Below are positions 17,132-27,223 of a stretch of DNA of 64,000 bases, one piece after another. The translations under genes were made by a program, and so were the position numbers. This stretch comes from Alicyclobacillus sacchari (GTDB lineage Bacteria > Bacillota > Bacilli > Alicyclobacillales > Alicyclobacillaceae), in the NCBI RefSeq assembly GCF_004366795.1, contig NZ_SORF01000002.1, positions 62,001-126,000 of the forward strand, read 5' to 3'. The notes below the pieces were generated by a model. It had not been told where the DNA came from. It did no database searches and saw nothing but the letters and a program-made list of their open reading frames with translations. How positions within the stretch are numbered: position 1 is the stretch's first letter; each line of letters starts with the position of its first letter.

Positions 17132-18169
17132 ATGAAGAAGAAGGAACGATATCGCTTTGCGGTCCTTGGGGCAACCGGCGCTGTTGGACGTCGCATGTTG
17201 TCGACGTTGGAACGGCGCCATGTTCCGGTTGAGGATATCAAATTGCTCGCTTCGCCGCGCTCGGCCGGCCAGCGCCTGACCTTTCGCGGCCAGGACATCG
17301 AGGTCGAAGCGGTGACGCCAGACTCGTTTGCAGATGTCGATATTGCGTTGTTCAGTGCCGGTGCAGCGGCGAGCGAACAATATGCGCCGGAAGCTGTCAA
17401 GCGGGGAGCTACCGTTGTCGACAACAGTTCGGCATTTCGCATGCATGAGGACGTTCCGCTTGTCGTGCCGGAAGTCAACGCACACGCGTTGGATGCGCAC
17501 AAAGGTATTATCGCCAACCCCAATTGTTCGACGATTCAGTTGATGGTTGCACTCCATAGCCTGCGGGAATTCGGACTGGACCACGTTGTAATTTCCACGT
17601 ACCAGGCCGTCAGCGGGATGGGGCAATCCGCCATCGATGCATTGATGGAAGAAGTCGATGCCTTCCGGGCGGGAGATACCAGTAAGCAGACCGTTTTTCC
17701 GGTCGTAAAACAGGATGCGCACTATCCCATGGCGTTTAACGTGCTTCCGCAGTGCGATATCTTTCTCGACAATGGATATACCAAAGAGGAAATGAAGCTG
17801 GTCAACGAGTCGCGCAAGATTCTCGAATTGCCCAACCTGCGCGTGAGTCCGACGGCGGTGCGCGTGCCGGTGCTGTACGGCCATGCGGAGTCTGTCGCGG
17901 TTCGCTTCGCACAACCGGTAACGCCTGAAGAGGCCCGGGAGCGAATGCGAAAGGCGGAAAACCTCATTGTCGTCGATGATCCGGGGCAATATGCCTATCC
18001 CCATCCGCGCATGGCAGAGGATACCGGCGAGACGTATGTCGGTCGCATTCGTCAGGACTTGGCTGATCCAAATACACTGCTTTTCTTTGTCGTCGCTGAC
18101 AATCTACTAAAAGGAGCGGCGTGGAACGCCGTTCAGATTGCAGAAGCGTTGATTGCTCGGGCCAATTGA
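17132..18169 (+). CDS. asd: Aspartate-semialdehyde dehydrogenase
   Basis: 345 residues. NADP-binding GATGAVG at residues 13-19 and the catalytic Cys132 in ANPNCSTIQL are visible, as is the later HYPMAFNVLPQ. The enzyme reduces aspartyl phosphate to aspartate semialdehyde, the branch point to lysine, diaminopimelate, dipicolinate, threonine and methionine. It sits in the dpaA-dpaB-asd-dapG-dapA order, feeding substrate to dipicolinate and cell-wall diaminopimelate synthesis. Its translation may be controlled by the hairpin at 17058-17125. Confidence 0.97.
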   Translation: MKKKERYRFAVLGATGAVGRRMLSTLERRHVPVEDIKLLASPRSAGQRLTFRGQDIEVEAVTPDSFADVDIALFSAGAAASEQYAPEAVKRGATVVDNSSAFRMHEDVPLVVPEVNAHALDAHKGIIANPNCSTIQLMVALHSLREFGLDHVVISTYQAVSGMGQSAIDALMEEVDAFRAGDTSKQTVFPVVKQDAHYPMAFNVLPQCDIFLDNGYTKEEMKLVNESRKILELPNLRVSPTAVRVPVLYGHAESVAVRFAQPVTPEEARERMRKAENLIVVDDPGQYAYPHPRMAEDTGETYVGRIRQDLADPNTLLFFVVADNLLKGAAWNAVQIAEALIARAN

Positions 18170-18206
18170 GTTCGTGTCAATGCCCGAATGGGGGAGTCGA
18201 AACGCC

Positions 18207-19424
18207 GTGAAGATTGTCGTACAGAAATTCGGCGGTACATCGGTTGCGACGCCTGAGTCGCGCCGCGCCGCATACCGTCATATCGAGCGGGCGAAAGCCG
18301 ACGGATACGCCGTCGTCGTGGTTGTCTCCGCAATGGGAAGGCGGGGCGATCCGTATGCGACCGATTCGCTGCTCAGCCTCCTGGAAAGTTCGGAGGCGAA
18401 CGCCGCCCCTGTCGAATTGCGCGAACGCGACATGCTGATGGCGTGTGGCGAGATCATTTCTGCCGTCGTTTTCGCGCAGGAACTTCGCGCGCGTGGCCAC
18501 AAGGTGCACGCGATGACCGGTGCGCAAGCGGGGATCCTCACTTCATCCGACTTTGGCAATGCGCGGATTCTCGATGTCCGTACCGATGCATTGCACGAGG
18601 TGCTGGCAGACGGCGAGATCGCAGTCGTTGCGGGATTTCAAGGTGCGAATGAAGATGGGGATGTGACGACACTTGGGCGCGGTGGCAGCGATACGACCGC
18701 AACGGCGCTCGGTGTCGCACTACACGCGGAAGTGGTCGACATTTTCACCGACGTATCCGGCATCATGACGGCCGATCCGCGGATCGTGGACGACGCCCGC
18801 CAATTGGAACAAGTGACGTACACCGAAATTTGCAATATGGCTTACCAAGGGGCGAAGGTGATCCACCCACGGGCTGTCGAATTAGCGATGCAAGGCAATG
18901 TACCGATTCGCGTGCGCAATACGATGTCGGACGATTTGGGGACACTGGTGACGCAGGCGGCGCGCCGCTTGGAGCATTCCAGTGTGTTCGATCAGTCGGT
19001 GACAGGCATCGCCCATACGCCAAACGTCTCGCAAATCGTCGTTCGCGGCGAGGGGATTGGGAGTTCGTCTATCTTTCAATTGATGGCCGAACACCAAATT
19101 TCGCTCGACTTTATCTCGGTCACCCCGACGGAGGTGGCGTTCACCGTTCCGGATGGACTTGCCGATACAGCCGTACACTACCTGTCGCAGTTGGGTTATC
19201 GATCGCAGGTGCGCCGGGGGTGTGCCAAGGTGTCCGCAGTCGGGGCTGGTATGATGGGGGTGCCCGGCATTATGGCACGTATTGTCGACGCTTTGGCGAG
19301 TTCTGGAATTGACATTCTGCAGTCTGCGGATTCACATACGACAATCTGGGTACTTGTGGACGGGTCGCAAATGGCTGACGCGGTGCGGGCCTTGCATCGG
19401 GCTTTCCAGCTGGCGGAGGTATAA
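18207..19424 (+). CDS. dapG: Aspartokinase, DapG type
   Basis: 405 residues from the GTG at 18207 (GGGGAG upstream); the frame stays open farther upstream but the conserved start KIVVQKFGGTSVAT lies here. The kinase domain covers about residues 1-240 (TLGRGGSDTTATAL near 155, TADPRIV), followed by two ACT regulatory domains. It phosphorylates aspartate, the first step toward diaminopimelate. Length and locus match B. subtilis DapG, the diaminopimelate-sensitive isozyme. The effector assignment is by context, not by visible residues. Confidence 0.93.
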   Translation: MKIVVQKFGGTSVATPESRRAAYRHIERAKADGYAVVVVVSAMGRRGDPYATDSLLSLLESSEANAAPVELRERDMLMACGEIISAVVFAQELRARGHKVHAMTGAQAGILTSSDFGNARILDVRTDALHEVLADGEIAVVAGFQGANEDGDVTTLGRGGSDTTATALGVALHAEVVDIFTDVSGIMTADPRIVDDARQLEQVTYTEICNMAYQGAKVIHPRAVELAMQGNVPIRVRNTMSDDLGTLVTQAARRLEHSSVFDQSVTGIAHTPNVSQIVVRGEGIGSSSIFQLMAEHQISLDFISVTPTEVAFTVPDGLADTAVHYLSQLGYRSQVRRGCAKVSAVGAGMMGVPGIMARIVDALASSGIDILQSADSHTTIWVLVDGSQMADAVRALHRAFQLAEV

Positions 19425-19443
19425 CCGAACAGGAGAGAGCGAT

Positions 19444-20322
19444 ATGGATTTTGGTAGCTTGATTACGGCAATGGTGACGCCGTTTGATACATCTGGCGCC
19501 GTGAATGAAGGAGCGCTCAAGCCGTTGGTCGATCATCTGATCGAAACGGGCACGACGGCGATTGTGGCGGTAGGGACGACCGGTGAGTCACCAACCCTGT
19601 CCCATGCCGAGAAGTTGCGCGTATTTGATGCAACCTTGCGTGCGGTGGATGGCCGCATTCCTGTGATTGCTGGCACGGGTACGAATTCGACAAAGGATTC
19701 CGTCGAGTTGACACTCGAGGCCGCACGCCTTGGCGTTCAGGCTGTGCTGTTGGTAGCACCGTATTACAATCGCCCTTCGCAAGACGGGTTATATGCGCAC
19801 TTTGCCACAATTGCCGAAACAACCACCTTGCCTGTGATGATTTACAATGTCCCAGGCCGAACAGGTGTCAATATTCAGGCTGAGACAGCGCTGCAGTTGG
19901 CAGAAATTCCGAACATTGTTGCGCTGAAAGAGGCAAGCGGCGATTTTACGCAAATCCTGCATATTGCAGCGGAAAAACCTGACGATTTTCTGCTTTACAG
20001 CGGTGACGATAAGTTTACCTTGCCCATGCTGAGTGTTGGCGCAGCGGGTGTTGTCAGTGTTGCCAGCCACGTGGTTGGCAAACAGATCCGTACCATGATG
20101 GATTTATTCTGGCAAGGCCAGACTGATGAGGCCGCGTACTGGAGTGGCCGTCTGTTGCCCATTTTTGAGGCGATGTTTGCCACCGCGAGTCCGGCTCCAG
20201 TGAAAGAGGCGCTTTCCATCATAGGCTTGGAGGTCGGTTCTGTCCGCGCACCATTGCTGCCAGCTTCTGCGGCGCTGCGGGAACACCTGGTCACACTGCT
20301 CAATGGCCTTGGCATCATCTAA
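19444..20322 (+). CDS. dapA: 4-hydroxy-tetrahydrodipicolinate synthase
   Basis: 292 residues from the ATG at 19444 with AGGAGAGA upstream. It is a class I aldolase of the DapA family: GTTGE at 44-48, the catalytic Tyr134 in MIYNVPGRTG, and the Schiff-base Lys162 in IVALKEASGD. It condenses pyruvate with aspartate semialdehyde. Its product is the direct source of both diaminopimelate and dipicolinate, which explains its place at the end of this operon. A terminator follows. Confidence 0.97.
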   Translation: MDFGSLITAMVTPFDTSGAVNEGALKPLVDHLIETGTTAIVAVGTTGESPTLSHAEKLRVFDATLRAVDGRIPVIAGTGTNSTKDSVELTLEAARLGVQAVLLVAPYYNRPSQDGLYAHFATIAETTTLPVMIYNVPGRTGVNIQAETALQLAEIPNIVALKEASGDFTQILHIAAEKPDDFLLYSGDDKFTLPMLSVGAAGVVSVASHVVGKQIRTMMDLFWQGQTDEAAYWSGRLLPIFEAMFATASPAPVKEALSIIGLEVGSVRAPLLPASAALREHLVTLLNGLGII

Positions 20323-20358
20323 ATGGACCTCGTTTATATCGACTTCGCTGATCCTCAA

Positions 20359-20390
20359 CAGGCGGCTCCGGGAATATCCCGGGCCGCCTG
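20359..20390 (+). terminator. Terminator-like hairpin after dapA
   Basis: CAGGCGGC ... GCCGCCTG with an inner CCGGGA/TCCCGG stem, forming one long hairpin over 20359-20390. The following TTGCCATCTT is a poor U-tract, so termination may be partial. Confidence 0.65.
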
Positions 20391-20422
20391 TTGCCATCTT
20401 AGCGGGCAAAGGGCCGTGTGGG

Positions 20423-20451
20423 TTGTTCGGCTTGCGTTCCCCAGGTATAAT
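20423..20451 (+). promoter_or_regulatory. Sigma-A promoter of rnjB
   Basis: -35 TTGTTC (20423-20428), 17-bp spacer, perfect -10 TATAAT (20446-20451). It would give an unusually long leader of almost 300 nt before rnjB. Confidence 0.6.
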
Positions 20452-20750
20452 GAATGCGATAGTGACATGTGCGGCCTTCTCGACTTGGTGTTCGGCGATT
20501 TGTCATGGGCGGCAAATCCGTGCGGACGGACACAAGATGAACGAAGCGAAACGAATTGCGCGACGGCTGAGGGAACGGATCGGCTCGGTCTGTGCGCATT
20601 CGACTAGGCACAATATGGCACGGCGTGTGGACGAAGCGCTTTCCTAGACGGATTCTGCCTACATTGCAGGGACGAGCTGGTGAGCGGTTTGCTTTGTTCG
20701 CGGTGTGTGCTTGTCGCTTGAATTGGAAAGTTTTGTGATGGAGGTGCCAA
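20452..20750 (+). other. Long untranslated leader before rnjB
   Basis: No conserved gene is seen in these 299 bases. A 36-codon ORF (20537-20647) encoding an Arg-rich peptide (starts MNEAKRIARRLRERIG) is present but lacks a clear ribosome-binding site. The rnjB ribosome-binding site (GGAGGTG) lies at the end. The region may be an mRNA leader with regulatory function; I recognise no known riboswitch. Confidence 0.4.
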
Positions 20751-22409
20751 ATGGCTAAGAACAGATCAAGACTCTCGATTGTCCCGTTGGGTGGAGTTGG
20801 GGAAATCGGGAAGAACATGACCCTATATTGGTACGGAAACGATATGATTATTGTCGATGCGGGATTGAAGTTTCCAGACGAAGATATGCTCGGCATCGAT
20901 ATCGTCATTCCGGACATTACGTTTTTGGTAGAAAATCGCGATAAAATTCGCGGTATTTTTCTGACGCACGGCCATGAAGATCACATCGGCGGTCTGCCGT
21001 ATGTGTTGCGCGAAATCAATGTACCGGTCTACAGCACGCGGCTTACGCTGGGGCTCGTTGAACACAAACTTCGCGAGCACGGGTTGAATGATTCCGCGAA
21101 GTTGGTCGTCATCGACGGCAACTCGAGTATTCAAATTGGCGATTTTTCGATCTCGGCTTTTTATGTCAATCACAGCATTCCGGATACGGTCGGTTTTGCC
21201 ATTGAAACCCCGGAGGGCATTGTCATTCATACCGGGGATTTTAAATTTGATCAAACGCCGGTCGACGGCCGTCAGGCGGACGTGCACAAACTTGCGGCCT
21301 GGGGTGCCAAGGGCGTGCTTGCCTTGGTCGGGGATAGTACCAATGCCGAGAGACCTGGGTATACGCCATCCGAACTCAGTGTCGGCGTGAAAATCGACGA
21401 AATTATCGCCCAGGCTCCGGGGCGTGTCATCATGTCGACGTTTGCATCGAACATTCACCGCCTGCAACTCATGATTCGGGCAGCAGAGAAATATGGTCGC
21501 CGTGTGGCCGTTGTCGGGCGCAGTATGGTCAATAACATCCAGACCTCCCTTCAACTCGGGTACTTGGAGGCCATGCCGGAAACGCTGATCGACGCTGACG
21601 ATGTCAACAAAGTGGATCCAGCCAAGCTTGTCATTCTTTCGACAGGCAGCCAGGGGGAGCCCATGTCGGCTTTGACGCGAATGGCGCGTGCGGCACATCG
21701 GAAGATCGAGATCGTACCGGGTGATACGGTTGTCTTGGCAAGCTCGCCGATTCCGGGTAACGAAAAGTATGTGGCACGCACCATCGATCAGTTATTCCGT
21801 GCCGGGGCTAACGTCATTTACCGCGGCGTGCACGCATCGGGCCACGGCAGCCAGGAAGAGTTGAAGTGGATGTTGCAACTGGTGCGCCCCAAGTACTTCT
21901 TGCCAGTACACGGTGAATTCCGGATGCAGCGCACGCATGCCGATCTCGCCGTTCAGCTCGGGGTTGACCCAGATCATATCTTCATTACAGAGTTGGGCGA
22001 TGTCGTGGAATTTGAGGATGGACGTGCGCGGCTCGGCGGTAAGGTGCCCGCCGGTACGGTGATGATCGACGGGCTTGGTGTCGGCGATGTCGGGAACATC
22101 GTCCTGCGTGATCGCAAGCTGCTGTCCCAAGATGGGATTCTGGTTGTTGTGGTGACGTTATCTAAGGCAACCGGGCACATTCTGTCGGGACCAGACATCA
22201 TTTCGCGCGGATTCGTCTATGTTCGGGAGTCAGAGGCATTGCTCGATGAAGCGAACAAATTGGTCGAAACCACGCTTGCCAAGCTCGTCTCCGACAATGT
22301 GAGCGAATGGTCCTCGTTGAAGACCGCGGTTCGTGACGCGCTAGGCCGATATCTGTTTGAACAAACGCGACGCCGTCCGATGATCCTGCCCATCATCATG
22401 GAGGCTTAA
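20751..22409 (+). CDS. rnjB: Ribonuclease J
   Basis: 552 residues. This is a metallo-beta-lactamase/beta-CASP ribonuclease: the zinc motif HGHEDH is at residues 73-78, the second motif reads VNHSIPDTVGF and HTGDFKFD follows. The beta-CASP part contains STFASNIHR and ASGHGSQEELKWML. RNase J has 5'-3' exonuclease and endonuclease activity in mRNA decay and rRNA maturation. I use rnjB because it sits between dapA and tepA as in B. subtilis. Whether it is functionally J1 or J2 cannot be decided from sequence alone. Confidence 0.93.
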   Translation: MAKNRSRLSIVPLGGVGEIGKNMTLYWYGNDMIIVDAGLKFPDEDMLGIDIVIPDITFLVENRDKIRGIFLTHGHEDHIGGLPYVLREINVPVYSTRLTLGLVEHKLREHGLNDSAKLVVIDGNSSIQIGDFSISAFYVNHSIPDTVGFAIETPEGIVIHTGDFKFDQTPVDGRQADVHKLAAWGAKGVLALVGDSTNAERPGYTPSELSVGVKIDEIIAQAPGRVIMSTFASNIHRLQLMIRAAEKYGRRVAVVGRSMVNNIQTSLQLGYLEAMPETLIDADDVNKVDPAKLVILSTGSQGEPMSALTRMARAAHRKIEIVPGDTVVLASSPIPGNEKYVARTIDQLFRAGANVIYRGVHASGHGSQEELKWMLQLVRPKYFLPVHGEFRMQRTHADLAVQLGVDPDHIFITELGDVVEFEDGRARLGGKVPAGTVMIDGLGVGDVGNIVLRDRKLLSQDGILVVVVTLSKATGHILSGPDIISRGFVYVRESEALLDEANKLVETTLAKLVSDNVSEWSSLKTAVRDALGRYLFEQTRRRPMILPIIMEA

Positions 22410-22429
22410 TTTCAACTTGATATGGACGT

Positions 22430-22468
22430 AAACGGCTGCCCACTCAGATGGGTGGCCGTTTTGCGTTT
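22430..22468 (+). terminator. Rho-independent terminator after rnjB
   Basis: AAACGGC (22430-22436) pairs with GCCGTTT (22455-22461), with an inner CCCA/TGGG pairing, and continues into TTGCGTTTT. Confidence 0.8.
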
Positions 22469-22534
22469 TGTGCCGTGCGTATCGGTTTCTGTGCGCGGGT
22501 CGATACTACATCGGGTAGAGAGGAGTAGGGTGCG

Positions 22535-23323
22535 ATGAATCTCAATGGCAAATCTGCTTACGATGCAATCATGGGCACGGGCGGACGCCCCCTTGTACGG
22601 ACAGAACCACTTTTGCAGGAGGCGGAGGAAGAAGCACAAAGCGCGCAGAGTGAAAACATTGCGGCCTTGGGCGTGGCGAATCCGGCAACGGCACCAGACA
22701 GCAATATCTTTTGTTTGACGATCATCGGCCAGATTGAAGGCCACATGGCTTTACCTCCACAAAATAAGACGACCAAGTACGAACACGTCATTCCACAGCT
22801 TGTTGCGGTTGAAGAAAGCGATAAAATCCACGGCTTGCTTCTTATCTTAAACACGGTGGGCGGCGATGTTGAAGCAGGTCTCGCGATTGCAGAACTCGTG
22901 GCTTCGCTCAGCAAACCGTCGGTTTCGATTGTGCTCGGAGGCGGCCACTCGATAGGTGTTCCGATCGCGGTGAGCGCGAACTACACGTTTATTGCCGAAT
23001 CTGCAAGCATGACCATTCACCCAGTGCGTCTCAACGGATTGGTGATAGGGGTACAGCAGTCGTTTGAGTACCTCGAAAAGATGCAGGATCGCGTCACTCG
23101 TTTCGTCGTCGAACATTCGCGAATCACGGAGGACGTCTTTCGTTCGCTGATGTTAAACACGGGTGAAATGGCGAAGGACATTGGCACGACGGTGATTGGG
23201 CGCGACGCGGTCAAATATGGACTTTGTGACGAGGTGGGCGGTCTAGGGCAGGCGATGCGCAAGCTGCGCGAACTCATACAGGAACGCGAAGCGACTTCAG
23301 CCGTCACGGGGGTGGTGCAATAA
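22535..23323 (+). CDS. tepA: ClpP-like translocation-enhancing protein TepA
   Basis: 262 residues with a ClpP/crotonase-like serine-protease fold. The probable nucleophile is Ser139 in [12 protein letters not shown], the His is His162 in [10 protein letters not shown], and [14 protein letters not shown] forms the oxyanion region. No signal peptide is evident. In B. subtilis TepA (YmfB) lies at the same place and has been linked to protein export; the substrate is unclear. The next gene starts on the last base of its stop codon. Confidence 0.92.
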   Translation: MNLNGKSAYDAIMGTGGRPLVRTEPLLQEAEEEAQSAQSENIAALGVANPATAPDSNIFCLTIIGQIEGHMALPPQNKTTKYEHVIPQLVAVEESDKIHGLLLILNTVGGDVEAGLAIAELVASLSKPSVSIVLGGGHSIGVPIAVSANYTFIAESASMTIHPVRLNGLVIGVQQSFEYLEKMQDRVTRFVVEHSRITEDVFRSLMLNTGEMAKDIGTTVIGRDAVKYGLCDEVGGLGQAMRKLRELIQEREATSAVTGVVQ

Positions 23324-23532
23324 TGCATTGGACGACACTGTCGGATGCTGAAGTGTTTGCTGGTTTTGGCGATCCGCCGCGCGTGTCGTATGAGGAGGCC
23401 GTCATTGGGCACGCGCGACTTGTCATAGCCCGCCAGCCGAATGGGAAGGCCGTGATCGAGCGATTGATCAGCCCCTACGCAAGAGATTATTTGCGACCGG
23501 AATGGCAACCAGGTATGCCCTTTTCCGGCTGA
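23323..23532 (+). CDS. ylzJ: YlzJ-like small protein
   Basis: 69 residues, ATG overlapping the tepA stop (TAATG). The sequence LARQPNGKAVIERLIS-like core (here RLVIARQPNGKAVIERLIS) and the terminal PGMPF pattern match the YlzJ-like family, which lies between tepA and the ftsK/spoIIIE gene in Bacillales. There is no signal peptide or membrane segment. The function is unknown; the tight coupling to tepA suggests a shared role. Confidence 0.75.
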   Translation: MHWTTLSDAEVFAGFGDPPRVSYEEAVIGHARLVIARQPNGKAVIERLISPYARDYLRPEWQPGMPFSG

Positions 23533-23586
23533 ACAGGCAGGAAAAAGCCGCGGCAGCCACGAATCTTCAGTCTGAGGAAAGGGCTG

Positions 23587-26061
23587 GTGGGATTCGTGGC
23601 ACGCAAACAACAACAGAAAAACGTCCTCAAGTACGAGGTCACCGGTCTTGCTATGCTGACGGGGTGCGCCTTGGCGCTTGGGCGTCTGGGCTACGTTGGT
23701 CAATTCTTGGCTGCGGTCAGCATTTATTTGGCTGGCAGTTGGTATTTTTTCATCCCTATCCTCGTTGGCTATGCGGCCATTTATATGATGGTTCGTCGGT
23801 CGCGTTTTGTGTGGGATAGTCGCCATCTTGGTCTGCTTATTTTATTGTTATGTATTTTGGCGCTCATCGAAATGAACTTTTACTCGAATCTCGCCGACCA
23901 GGGACTCCAGAACCATTTTCTGGAGAGCGAGTGGACGGCCCTGCAGGAGTTGCGCAATTACATCTTTGCACCGACCGGTACGCCGCCGAGCGCAGGCGGG
24001 GGGTTGGTCGGATTTACAATCTTTTATCTTCTGCACATATTGTTTAACTCGCCGCAAACGTATGAAATTGGTCCCCGGCTTGTCATTGTCGCCGGCGGCT
24101 TGATAGGAATTGCACTCGTATTACAAATCTCCCTGGTGAGCGCTATAGGAAAAGGGTCGCGCTATACCGAACGGGCCCTTGACGGCCTATGGCAGACCGT
24201 CAAGCGTCAAACCGGGGCAGTTTTTCAGGCGGAGAAGAATGATCAGCCAGAAATTGAGGAGGAGACTCCGCGTCGCCGTCGACGGCCAACCATCGTGATC
24301 GATGGCGAGGTCTATGAAAACCATGCGGGGGCGACGGAGCCTGTTGCAACTGCCGCCGACGCGGCGGGAGGCGACGTTCCTCCGCCCATCATCCATGACT
24401 TTGCCGCGCGAGCCAGGCAGCACGCGATGGACGTCATGGCCACGGCACAGCAGGAGGCACTCGACGACGGTCAGGATGCGCTGGTGGAAACTGCAGACAA
24501 GGGCTTGGTTGTGCGTTTCCCGGACGCAGTAAGCAGCCCTAAAAAGCCGATTTCGCCGCCGGCTCGGGAACATTCCGCGATGCCTGAGTACGAAGTCGGT
24601 CCGATGGTGCACGACGACAACTATCAATTGCCGCCGCTCACCCTTTTTGACATGCCGACAGCCACATCTTCGGGATTTTCTTCGGCTAGTGCGCATGAGA
24701 ATGCGCAGAAGTTGCAGGCAACTCTGCAGTCGTTTGGCGTGCAGGCGACCGTTGTCGAAATTAATCGCGGACCTACGGTAACGCGATATGAATTGCAGCC
24801 TGCTGCGGGGGTCAAGGTCTCGCGCATTGTCGGTCTGACCGACGATATCGCGCTGGCGCTTGCAGCCCGTGACATTCGGATGGAAGCGCCCGTTCCGGGC
24901 AAGTCAGTCATTGGGATTGAAGTGCCGAATGATGAAGTCGCTATCGTTTCCTTGCGCGAGGTTTTGCAGTCGCCGGAATTCCAAAAGTCATCAGCCAAAC
25001 TCGCGCTTGCTTTGGGCAGGGATATCACGGGTGCACCGATTGTCGGCGACCTGCAAAAGATGCCGCACCTCTTGGTTGCAGGGGCAACTGGTTCGGGTAA
25101 GAGTGTCTGTATCAACGGTATGATTGCGTCGCTATTGATGCGGGCAAAACCGCACGAAGTCAAGCTGTTGATGATCGATCCGAAGATGGTGGAGCTTAGC
25201 GGATACAATGGGATTCCGCACCTTCTGGCTCCTGTCGTGATCGACCCCCGGAAAGCTGCCTTTGCTCTGAAAAAAGTCGTACAGGAGATGGAGAATCGCT
25301 ATCAGTTGATGGCAGAGCGGGGAGCCCGCGATATCGAACGGTACAACCAGCTGCTGCGCGAAGAGGGGCTTGAACCTCTGCCGTACATTGTCGTGATTGT
25401 CGACGAGCTTGCGGACCTCATGATGGTGGCGCCGGGCGATGTCGAGGACGCCATCTGCCGGATTGCGCAAATGGCTCGTGCAGCCGGAATTCACCTGATT
25501 GTAGCGACACAGCGGCCGTCTGTGGACGTTATCACAGGTTTGATTAAAGCGAATATCCCTAGTCGAATCGCGTTTGCGGTGTCATCGATGGCCGATTCGC
25601 GGACCATTCTCGATGGTGGCGGCGCCGAAAAGCTGTTGGGTAGAGGTGACATGTTATATCTTCCGGTAGGTGCAGCCAAAGCGACCCGTGTGCAAGGCGC
25701 TTTCGTTTCAGAACTGGAGATTGAACGGTTGGTGGAATACGTGAAGAACCAGCAGCAGGCCGTTTATACGGTCGACTTAAATACTGGAGCGGAGGAAGCC
25801 GAGCCCGCAGAGGACGGCCCTGAGCTGGACAGCCTGTTCATGGATGCTGTCGATCTCGTTGTCGACATGGGCCAGGCATCGGTGTCGATGCTGCAGCGGC
25901 GGTTCCGAATTGGTTACTCAAGAGCCGCAAGAATTGTCGATCAAATGGAGCAAAGCGGGATCGTAGGCCCGTTTGAAGGCAGCAAACCGCGTGAAGTCTT
26001 GATCTCCAAAGAACAATGGCTGCAGGCCAAAGCTTCGTTCACACGTCCACAGGAAGGCTGA
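23587..26061 (+). CDS. spoIIIE: DNA translocase FtsK/SpoIIIE
   Basis: 824 residues from the GTG at 23587 (GAGGAAAGG upstream); a GTG three codons later is also possible. About residues 20-200 contain several membrane helices, followed by a linker with Arg- and Pro-rich parts. The motor domain has Walker [14 protein letters not shown] near 498 and the conserved [21 protein letters not shown], and the last about 65 residues are the winged-helix gamma domain that reads DNA orientation. Its place after tepA-ylzJ matches B. subtilis spoIIIE, which pumps the chromosome into the forespore. A general FtsK role at division is also likely. Confidence 0.94.
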   Translation: MGFVARKQQQKNVLKYEVTGLAMLTGCALALGRLGYVGQFLAAVSIYLAGSWYFFIPILVGYAAIYMMVRRSRFVWDSRHLGLLILLLCILALIEMNFYSNLADQGLQNHFLESEWTALQELRNYIFAPTGTPPSAGGGLVGFTIFYLLHILFNSPQTYEIGPRLVIVAGGLIGIALVLQISLVSAIGKGSRYTERALDGLWQTVKRQTGAVFQAEKNDQPEIEEETPRRRRRPTIVIDGEVYENHAGATEPVATAADAAGGDVPPPIIHDFAARARQHAMDVMATAQQEALDDGQDALVETADKGLVVRFPDAVSSPKKPISPPAREHSAMPEYEVGPMVHDDNYQLPPLTLFDMPTATSSGFSSASAHENAQKLQATLQSFGVQATVVEINRGPTVTRYELQPAAGVKVSRIVGLTDDIALALAARDIRMEAPVPGKSVIGIEVPNDEVAIVSLREVLQSPEFQKSSAKLALALGRDITGAPIVGDLQKMPHLLVAGATGSGKSVCINGMIASLLMRAKPHEVKLLMIDPKMVELSGYNGIPHLLAPVVIDPRKAAFALKKVVQEMENRYQLMAERGARDIERYNQLLREEGLEPLPYIVVIVDELADLMMVAPGDVEDAICRIAQMARAAGIHLIVATQRPSVDVITGLIKANIPSRIAFAVSSMADSRTILDGGGAEKLLGRGDMLYLPVGAAKATRVQGAFVSELEIERLVEYVKNQQQAVYTVDLNTGAEEAEPAEDGPELDSLFMDAVDLVVDMGQASVSMLQRRFRIGYSRAARIVDQMEQSGIVGPFEGSKPREVLISKEQWLQAKASFTRPQEG

Positions 26062-26138
26062 GCCTGGCAGCATACTTGTCCTTTCGCGTCCATATATGTA
26101 GTGATAGCAGTTCCGATGGGACGAGGAGAGGACTCGAA

Positions 26139-26711
26139 ATGGCAGGTAAAAGCGTGTGGTTGGGCGCGGCGGCTCTTGCCGTCGCGTTTGTGGCGGGCTA
26201 TGTGCTGCTGCAGGATCGGCTGTTACCAAGAACGAGCGAAACGTCACCTGTCAGTGCTGTGACAATGGGGAGAACGACCGCGGATCCAGCACCGACAGAC
26301 GCGATGGTGAGTACGGTTACGTCGGCCTTGGCAAATGTCAGCGGTCTCTATGACATGGCGATACTTCCTGACGGCTTGGGGGATAATCGTTTTGTCGTGT
26401 CGGCGATGGTCGACGTGAGTGGGCAAAACGGAGCCATTCCCTCCGCCAATACAGCGGACATGTCGATGCGATCGCTGGTCGATGCGTTTTTTCGCGACGT
26501 GTATTCGCTCTCTGAGCCAATCAGCGAAGCGGAAATCACGTTCACAGAGGATGGGACTCTCGTTGGCACTGCCGGTTTAGGAAAAGAGGCGTATGATTCG
26601 CTGTCCACTGCAACGATGAGCGGCGATCTCGCCTCCGCGCTCGCGGCTTCAACGCAGCGCGATGAAAGTTCTGTAAACGAGGCCTGGCTTGAGTTGAAAC
26701 CGGAAAACTAA
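26139..26711 (+). CDS. Hypothetical membrane-anchored extracytoplasmic protein
   Basis: 190 residues from the ATG at 26139 with GAGGAGAGG upstream. A single hydrophobic helix (about residues 6-24) followed by positively charged and then Ser/Thr/Ala-rich sequence suggests a signal anchor with the rest outside. The body includes two beta-rich segments (RFVVSAMVDVSGQ and EAEITFTEDGTLVGTAGLG). I do not recognise a family. It lies alone between ftsK and a minus-strand hypothetical gene, and the hairpin at 26725-26751 follows it. Confidence 0.75.
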   Translation: MAGKSVWLGAAALAVAFVAGYVLLQDRLLPRTSETSPVSAVTMGRTTADPAPTDAMVSTVTSALANVSGLYDMAILPDGLGDNRFVVSAMVDVSGQNGAIPSANTADMSMRSLVDAFFRDVYSLSEPISEAEITFTEDGTLVGTAGLGKEAYDSLSTATMSGDLASALAASTQRDESSVNEAWLELKPEN

Positions 26712-26724
26712 ATTCATGTGACCA

Positions 26725-26751
26725 AGGCGGCGCCTGTTACGGGCGTCGCCT
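26725..26751. terminator. Hairpin between convergent genes
   Basis: AGGCGGCGCC (26725-26734) pairs with GGCGTCGCCT (26742-26751), a 10-bp stem with one G-T pair. It lies between two convergent genes and overlaps the stop of the minus-strand one. No T-run is seen on either side, so termination efficiency is uncertain. Confidence 0.5.
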
Positions 26752-27084
26752 CGGTGTTGCACCATACATAAACCGCTGGGTTATGGAAATTCGCTCGCGT
26801 CGAAAAGCGCGCATCAGAGCGCGAACCAGCGGTTCATGGCCGGTGCGCAGAAGTGTCTCCACGATGGTCTGCAGTGTAAAGGACTCGTCTAAACAGTTTT
26901 GCACTTGGGGGTTGTCATCCAGGTAGTACAACCACCGTTCGTCGTACAAGCTACCACGTTGTTCTCGGTATGCTTCCGAATAGAGATGGTAGATGTCGAA
27001 CGTCGTGTTGAGCTGATCCAAGTAAAACTCTAACTGGTACAATACTTTTGCAACCGATAGATGTTCTCCATGCATAGAGGCCAA
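26737..27084 (-). CDS. Hypothetical protein
   Basis: 115 residues from a TTG start at 27082-27084, chosen because AAAGGATG lies eight bases upstream; an ATG three codons later would be too far from it. The protein is soluble, mostly helical in appearance and rich in Tyr, Leu and Arg (for example TTFDIYHLYSEAYREQRG and the Arg-rich tail). No motif is recognised. It is one of the few minus-strand genes in a plus-strand region, which suggests its own regulation. Confidence 0.6.
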   Translation of the reverse strand: MASMHGEHLSVAKVLYQLEFYLDQLNTTFDIYHLYSEAYREQRGSLYDERWLYYLDDNPQVQNCLDESFTLQTIVETLLRTGHEPLVRALMRAFRRERISITQRFMYGATPRRRP

Positions 27085-27223
27085 TGGGATTCATCCTTTC
27101 ATACACATTATGTAAGACGGCAAACGTAAAGGCAAGGGTTGATTGAAACAGGTAGAATGGTGTCTATGAGGCCGGGTCGCTGTTTGTGCCGGCCGGGGAT
27201 TTGCTGAGGAGTTGACAACCGGT

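Noticed and set aside
20303-20647. Plus-strand frame between dapA and rnjB
   Set aside because: It begins inside dapA and crosses a terminator hairpin and a promoter; only its last 36 codons are worth keeping as a possible leader peptide.
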